From Homarus americanus (taxonomy: Eukaryota; Arthropoda; Malacostraca; Decapoda; Nephropidae): DNA of 64,000 bases. The stretch covers positions 10,054,944 through 10,118,943 of the forward strand of contig NW_024722158.1 in the NCBI RefSeq assembly GCF_018991925.1. Reading direction: 5' to 3'. This document shows, in pieces, positions 60,129 through 64,000 of the stretch. The number at the start of each line of letters is the position of its first letter. The first letter of the stretch is position 1. Made by a program: the position numbers and the translations under genes. The notes beneath the pieces are model-generated. The model was given only the letters and a program-made list of their open reading frames with translations, searched no databases and was not told the origin of the DNA.

Positions 60129-60327
60129 CTAAATCTTTAGTACAATTTCAATTAGTCCATCTTCCTTCTGTGGTTTGTATGTCAAGAGGCCAGCATACTT
60201 AAGAAGCAGCTTCCGCCAGTAACACAGGACGTCCTTCATTCTCAGGTGATCTCGAATGAACTCGTATCCTCTTTCTGCTATCTGAGAGACCACCTCATCA
60301 TTCTCCTGGGCAAATTCTATGAGGTCT
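60129..60327 (-). CDS. Terminal exon of a CAP10-type protein O-glucosyltransferase, rumi/POGLUT1-like
   Basis: Minus-strand exon with an acceptor ATATATATTCCAG ending at 60328 and a stop TAG at 60131-60129. The first base completes a codon from the previous exon. It encodes DLIEFAQENDEVVSQIAERG, YEFIRDHLRMKDVLCYWRKL and a further 25 residues. The IAERG-x-x-FI-x-x-HL-M-D-CYW-x-x-LL-x-Y pattern is the C-terminal end of the CAP10 domain in POGLUT1 (rumi). These ER-lumen enzymes transfer glucose from UDP-glucose to serine in EGF repeats, including those of Notch. The identification is from memory of the family; the related POGLUT2/3 enzymes fit less well. The end, IEIVLKI, lacks a KDEL-like retention signal, unlike the human KTEL terminus. 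Upstream exons should lie at higher coordinates and none is seen before the window ends. Confidence 0.82.
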
Positions 60328-60742
60328 CTGGAATATATATTTTACAATGAATATTATGCACGGTAAACATAGAGTTTATAAACTTCTTTGAAAAAAGTTA
60401 AATTATCTATCACATTCATACATGTAGGTAGTAGGCAGCTACCAAACAGGGAGGTACTACTGCCTGGGAAGATATTGGAAGCATAATGTATTGTCTAATG
60501 GTAGACCCTGCTGCCATATGGCATCACAAAAATGTTTATACTCAAATTATTCACTATCTTACAAGGATTCCAGCAATGCAAGTTATATTCTGCTAAGTCT
60601 AGTCAGCTACTAAAAAAAGTTAAGTTAGGCTAGGCTAGGTTACTTATCCTAACAGGCCACGTCCTAACCTAACCAAACTAAAAAAGGTGATTTTCCACAA
60701 AGACAAATGTCAGAATCATTTAAAACAGAAAGAAAACTAAAA
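60328..60742. other. Intron sequence upstream of the terminal exon
   Basis: On the minus strand this precedes the exon and so is intronic. It contains a copy of the 63-base arm (60532-60592) seen twice at 53.5-53.9 kb, and a short TTAGGCTAGG-type block (60625-60645). Confidence 0.6.
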
Positions 60743-60842
60743 NNNNNNNNNNNNNNNNNNNNNNNNNNNNNNNNNNNNNNNNNNNNNNNNNNNNNNNNNN
60801 NNNNNNNNNNNNNNNNNNNNNNNNNNNNNNNNNNNNNNNNNN
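60743..60842. other. Assembly gap (100 N)
   Basis: A round run of 100 N, normally a placeholder for a gap of unknown size. It cuts the reverse transcriptase part of the LINE to its right. Confidence 0.98.
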
Positions 60843-61886
60843 TGCATTTTGTCTGAGTTCGTTTACACGTTCCCTGACAGGAGCAAGGGAAGCTTGATAT
60901 AATTGTAACATTTGAGGTGTTCTAGTTTGTTAGTAACCCTTACCCACCCTCCTGACCCTAGCCCTGAGTTTTTTCAGCTCAGGGTCATTATAGCACTGCT
61001 GTTGCCTGTTCCCATTATGCTGACCACGTTTTCTCCTTTTTTTGGTGGAGGCATTGTTGGTGAAGTGTGTATAAGTCCTATCTATCAGATCGTCATGGAA
61101 ACTTTGGTAGTTGTCAGGCTTGTAGTCCTTGTACCAGTCATGGATGAAGTCTACGAACTGGCTTTCATGTTCTTGCTTGACTGTAATTCTACGTCTGTTG
61201 AGTTTACCACCAGTGGGGGTGTCATTGGCTACATGTATACTAGCTTGGATTGGGCTGTGGTCAGACATAAGATCATTGACAACATCAGAGCTATGAGTTG
61301 TGTATGATAGATTAAAACCAATACACTTGTCTAGACCCCCGCCATAGATGTGTGTTGCTTCATTATTACCTATAATTTGAACATCTTCATATGCGCTGAG
61401 AAGTGAGATAAGTCTCCTACCATTGGTGTTAGTGGTGGAGTCACCTAATTTCTTGTCTAGTATTCAGGTCACCCATCAGGACAGTGGACTCAGTGTGTAA
61501 AAAGTCTGGGAGATCTGTGTACCGAAACTGATCTGAGGGAGCATAGGCGTTTAGCACGTCGAGTGTGGAGTTGCCCAGGTGGATAGTGATCCCATGGTAC
61601 TGAAGGTTGGTAGTCTTTTTGGATACAAGAGGTACATGCGATAGTGACTTCTTAACATACATCAAATATGTGTGAGTAGAACTAGGATCATAATACACAT
61701 AATTGGGCAGACTGGGTGGGGGCTTACCATTAGGTGTGAGACACTCCTGCAGACACACAATATCGATGTCCTTAGTCACAACTTTGTGGTGTACTGTAGG
61801 TCAGGGTATCGTTTACTAAGGGATGAGATGTTCCAACTCATCACCTTCACCGCTCTGTATCTTTGTCTGGTATTAACACTGGCCAT
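60843..61886 (-). pseudogene. ORF2 (endonuclease and start of reverse transcriptase) of the Jockey-like LINE
   Basis: The ATG at 61886-61884 overlaps the ORF1 stop as TAATG. The protein opens MASVNTRQRYRAVKVMSWNI, where the SWNI/SSL word is the start of an apurinic-type endonuclease; a frameshift near 61785 follows, then DIDIVCLQECLTPNG (catalytic Glu region) and LDVLNAYAPSDQFR, then VLMGDLNTR (catalytic Asp/Asn region). At 61268-60930 MSDHSPIQASI contains the SDH motif that completes the endonuclease. The following part (RRRITVKQEHESQFVDFIHD) links to the reverse transcriptase, and the sequence then reaches the assembly gap. Confidence 0.82.
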
Positions 61887-62977
61887 TATGAACTGTATTT
61901 GGAAAGAAGCAAAAGGCACTGTCTGATACTGTTATTTTCTACGCTGCCTGTCCCTTCGGCAGGCAGTAGACCATTTAACCTTTTTGAAACATTTCTGGAG
62001 CATGTACGGCTCAACAATTGTTGTATGTCAGTGGCAAACAACAACACACTTTGGTTACACTCGACATCACCACCATTTTCTGTTTGTGTTTGTTCATCTT
62101 CACTGACCATGTCCACAGAGGCATCAGTAGAACTGTTACCAGTATCACTATTTGCCTCTGCGTGGATCTTGAGTTTCCACATCTGGCACTGACATCTGAA
62201 TGTCTTCAGTTTGACTGTAATCCTTCCATAGCTGCTGCACTGTGTTGGTGGTGTTCTTTCTGTGTAGTGTATCATAGAGGCTCCTTAACATATCAGTTTG
62301 AGCTTTGAGTTTTTTAATTTCATTGATCTCTTCACTTTGTGTATGTTCACGGGTGTGTTGGCAGCTACCTGTTGTGTCGGTACGTCTGTGTTGCCCCATG
62401 CTGATCTTTCGATGACTGCTGGTGATGATCCTGGAGCTTTGCTGGGGAGGGCGGGACAGGGGTTGGCCGTAGGGAGTGCCCTAGCAGCAGTAGTGTTTCT
62501 TGAGACCTGCCTGGGTGGCGGGTCTGGGCGCTGAAGGGGCGTAGGAGCTCTAGGACAGTCGGGGTGCCATACAGGAACTCCAACTGTTTTGCAGTTAATA
62601 CACTTCTGTTGGATGACACCCCCTTGAGCAACTGTATCTCTGCAAGCATGTGTTGCGTGTTGTCTTGAGCAGAGACCACACCACGGCTTAGTCGAGGGGC
62701 ATAATCAGGCCACATGGCCCCAGTGCTGACAGTTGTAACACCTCCGGTTAGGGGGCTGATAGAGAGTTACCTTCAGAGTCCGATAGGCACCACGGACTCG
62801 AATGGTCTTGGGTGGGTCTTCCGAGCCAACCCAGTCTGCAATGACTGCGTTCTTGCCCCTGAGTCGCTTCGTCCTTCTGATGTCGGGATGAGCTTCTAGT
62901 AGTGTAGGGGTCTGGTACTGGTCGAGCCCTATGATTAAGATGGTTTTCTTGCTCGATGGTTGGGATGATTGTTCCAT
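61886..62977 (-). pseudogene. ORF1 (Gag-like, CCHC zinc knuckles) of the Jockey-like LINE
   Basis: Starts MEQSSQPSSKKTILIIGLDQ at 62977. A conserved-looking region including YQTPTLLEAHPDIRRTKRLR leads to CYNCQHWGHVA (62743-62705), the first half of a CCHC knuckle. In the next frame PWCGLCSRQHATHAC supplies a second knuckle (near 62680-62640) and KCINCKTVGVPVWHPDC a third Cys/His cluster. Then comes a Pro-rich linker, a helical stretch (SEEINEIKKLKAQTDMLRSL, near 62325) and an acidic tail (VSEDEQTQTENGGD). The gene is read in at least three frames, so small indels have broken it. Such ORF1 proteins bind the element's RNA. It ends TAA at 61888-61886, overlapping the start of ORF2. Confidence 0.78.
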
Positions 62978-63221
62978 GGTTATTCCTTATGCTATTGGTG
63001 AGGAGATCCTGTATGACTGCTGGAATTCGTTTCTAATCAGAACATGATCTTGTGTACCGACTCTGAACTGAAGCGCTCAGCCTCTGGGTGTTTACGATGG
63101 CCTTCCGCATCGTTCAGCCAGAGATACTTGTCTTCAGGTGATGTACACCTTCAGGGAAGTATAATCTCTTACTCTCATGGGGGTTTTGTGGTTGTAGTTG
63201 ATTGTCTCTAAGTCTTTCTGG

Positions 63222-63674
63222 AGGGGCGACCCCACGCCTGGTGGCCCCGGAGTCTGCCCGCACTACAACAACCCAACCCGCGACCCATCTATGTCCGCCA
63301 CAGTGATCCACCTTAGATTAAAACTTAGATGATATAAGTTCACATTTAACAAGTCACAATTTAATGAGTCCATAACGTAATACAGTGTAAGATTTTAATA
63401 AACTTGTAATTGTAAAATCAATCTAGTCATTGTCTACTAAAGTAACCATTGTGCAACCTCATCCTAAATCCTAGATTAGCTTAGTTAGCCAACAAACTCT
63501 GTAATATGTAAAACAAGGGGTGTCGTCCCCCTCTGTTTAAGTCATTAAACTTCTTTTCCAACCTTTCCCCCACGACTATATGTTGTGAGTTCTCTATCCC
63601 TCATGTCTGGCTGTGCCTTGAGCCCCAGCATGCCTTCCACCCATTCCCAACCTTAACCTTAAAAAAAAAAAAAA
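63222..63674 (+). mobile_element. Jockey-like LINE, 3' end with poly(A), plus strand
   Basis: Starts inside the last codons of ORF2 (the segment ending in DPP with stop TAG at 63314-63316). The 3' UTR that follows is closely similar to 46536-46860. It ends in an A tract of 13-14 bases (63661-63674). The first matching base is near 63222, exactly where the inverted 5' half ends. Confidence 0.85.
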
Positions 63675-64000
63675 TGTGTCGTCGGGGCTGGCATGATGTG
63701 TGTCGTTCATTACTTTACTTCACTGGTTCTCAAACGGAGAGCCGGGGCCCCCTAGTGTGCTGCAAACGACTCTCTGGTGTGCCGCAGAATTATTCATGCT
63801 AATTAAAGAAAAAATTAAATGATACACGACAGAGACAAGAATACCATGCTATTAAATCATCAGTGGTACCCATAAGAGTGTACAGGTAGTGTTGCCAATT
63901 TAACTATTTGTCGTTTGAATTAGAGAATGTTGTAATTTTACAGCAACATTTTGTGGCATTTAAAGGCATGACAGCAACTTCCAGATTTATTATGTTATTG
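63675..64000. other. Window end; possible hAT-type terminus
   Basis: CACTGGTTCTCAAAC at 63720-63734, followed by GGGGCCCCCTAGTGTG and GGTGTGCCGC, recalls the ends of hAT (Charlie-like) transposons. The partner end would be outside the window. No exon of the glucosyltransferase gene was found here. Confidence 0.35.

Larger units (their letters stand above)
60843..63221 (-). mobile_element. Jockey-like LINE, 5' half, inverted
   Basis: On the minus strand the order is 5' UTR (63221-62978), ORF1 (from 62977), ORF2 (from 61886), continuing into the assembly gap. ORF1 and ORF2 features are listed separately. Its 5' end abuts, head to head, a plus-strand copy of the 3' end of a closely similar element (63222-63674). 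Together they look like one insertion with a 5' inversion. The element would lie in an intron of the glucosyltransferase gene if that gene continues to the right. Confidence 0.82.

Noticed and set aside
1..64000. tRNA, rRNA or other structured RNA genes
   Set aside because: No clover-leaf with A and B boxes, and no rRNA or snRNA core sequence, was recognised by eye on either strand; a covariance-model search would be needed to exclude them.

Overview
This window is eukaryotic, AT-rich and dominated by repeats; it reads like part of a large arthropod genome, most probably a decapod crustacean (inference). The grounds are: interstitial (TTAGG)n arthropod-type telomere repeats at several places; LINE copies with TTCTTATG-type 3' tails; many long dinucleotide microsatellites; several kilobase-scale minisatellite arrays; and intron-bearing genes seen only as isolated exons. 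There are no operons and no prokaryotic signals. One 100-base run of N (60743-60842) is an assembly gap.

Host genes. The only exon I can name is on the minus strand at 60129-60327: the last coding exon of a CAP10-family protein O-glucosyltransferase, most like rumi/POGLUT1, with a splice acceptor and a stop. A convincing but unnamed promoter plus first exon lies on the plus strand at about 13100-13270 (two CCAAT boxes, a CRE, an arthropod initiator, then ATG GCA G followed by GT). A small candidate coding exon sits at 12828-12882. No other host gene is supported.

Layout. 1-11 kb: AT-rich sequence, a 3' LINE fragment (4.05-4.95 kb), three unrelated minisatellites packed between 6.7 and 8.9 kb, and a degenerate TTATCT-rich repeat (10.0-10.9 kb). 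11-18 kb: two CR1-like LINE copies flanking the promoter region. 19.3-22 kb: a large array of a 19-20 base unit. 25.4-25.8 kb: a 30-base array. 29-33.8 kb: a small MITE, a decayed LINE reverse-transcriptase relic, a Harbinger-like exon fragment and another LINE 3' end. 34.4-35.9 kb: an array whose unit carries an RFX X-box-like palindrome. 36.0-37.75 kb: a second array with a repeated GATA-type motif. 40.3-40.9 kb: a piggyBac transposase relic. 41.6-41.8 kb: TTAGG telomere-type repeat. 44.7-46.9 kb: a Jockey-like LINE ending in poly(A). 46.9-53.0 kb: two Gypsy LTR retrotransposons, one inserted in the other with a 5-base target duplication. 53.1-58.3 kb: four Tigger/pogo-type DNA transposons in two nested pairs, with recognisable terminal inverted repeats and TA target duplications. 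58.6-60.3 kb: a LINE relic and the glucosyltransferase exon. 60.8-63.7 kb: a Jockey-like LINE whose 5' half is inverted relative to its 3' end, the arrangement expected from twin priming.

I found no new multi-gene system. The items most worth a second look are the X-box-like array, the exactly bounded nested transposons, the TAATG stop/start overlap and probable twin-priming inversion of the Jockey-like LINE, and the promoter/first exon.
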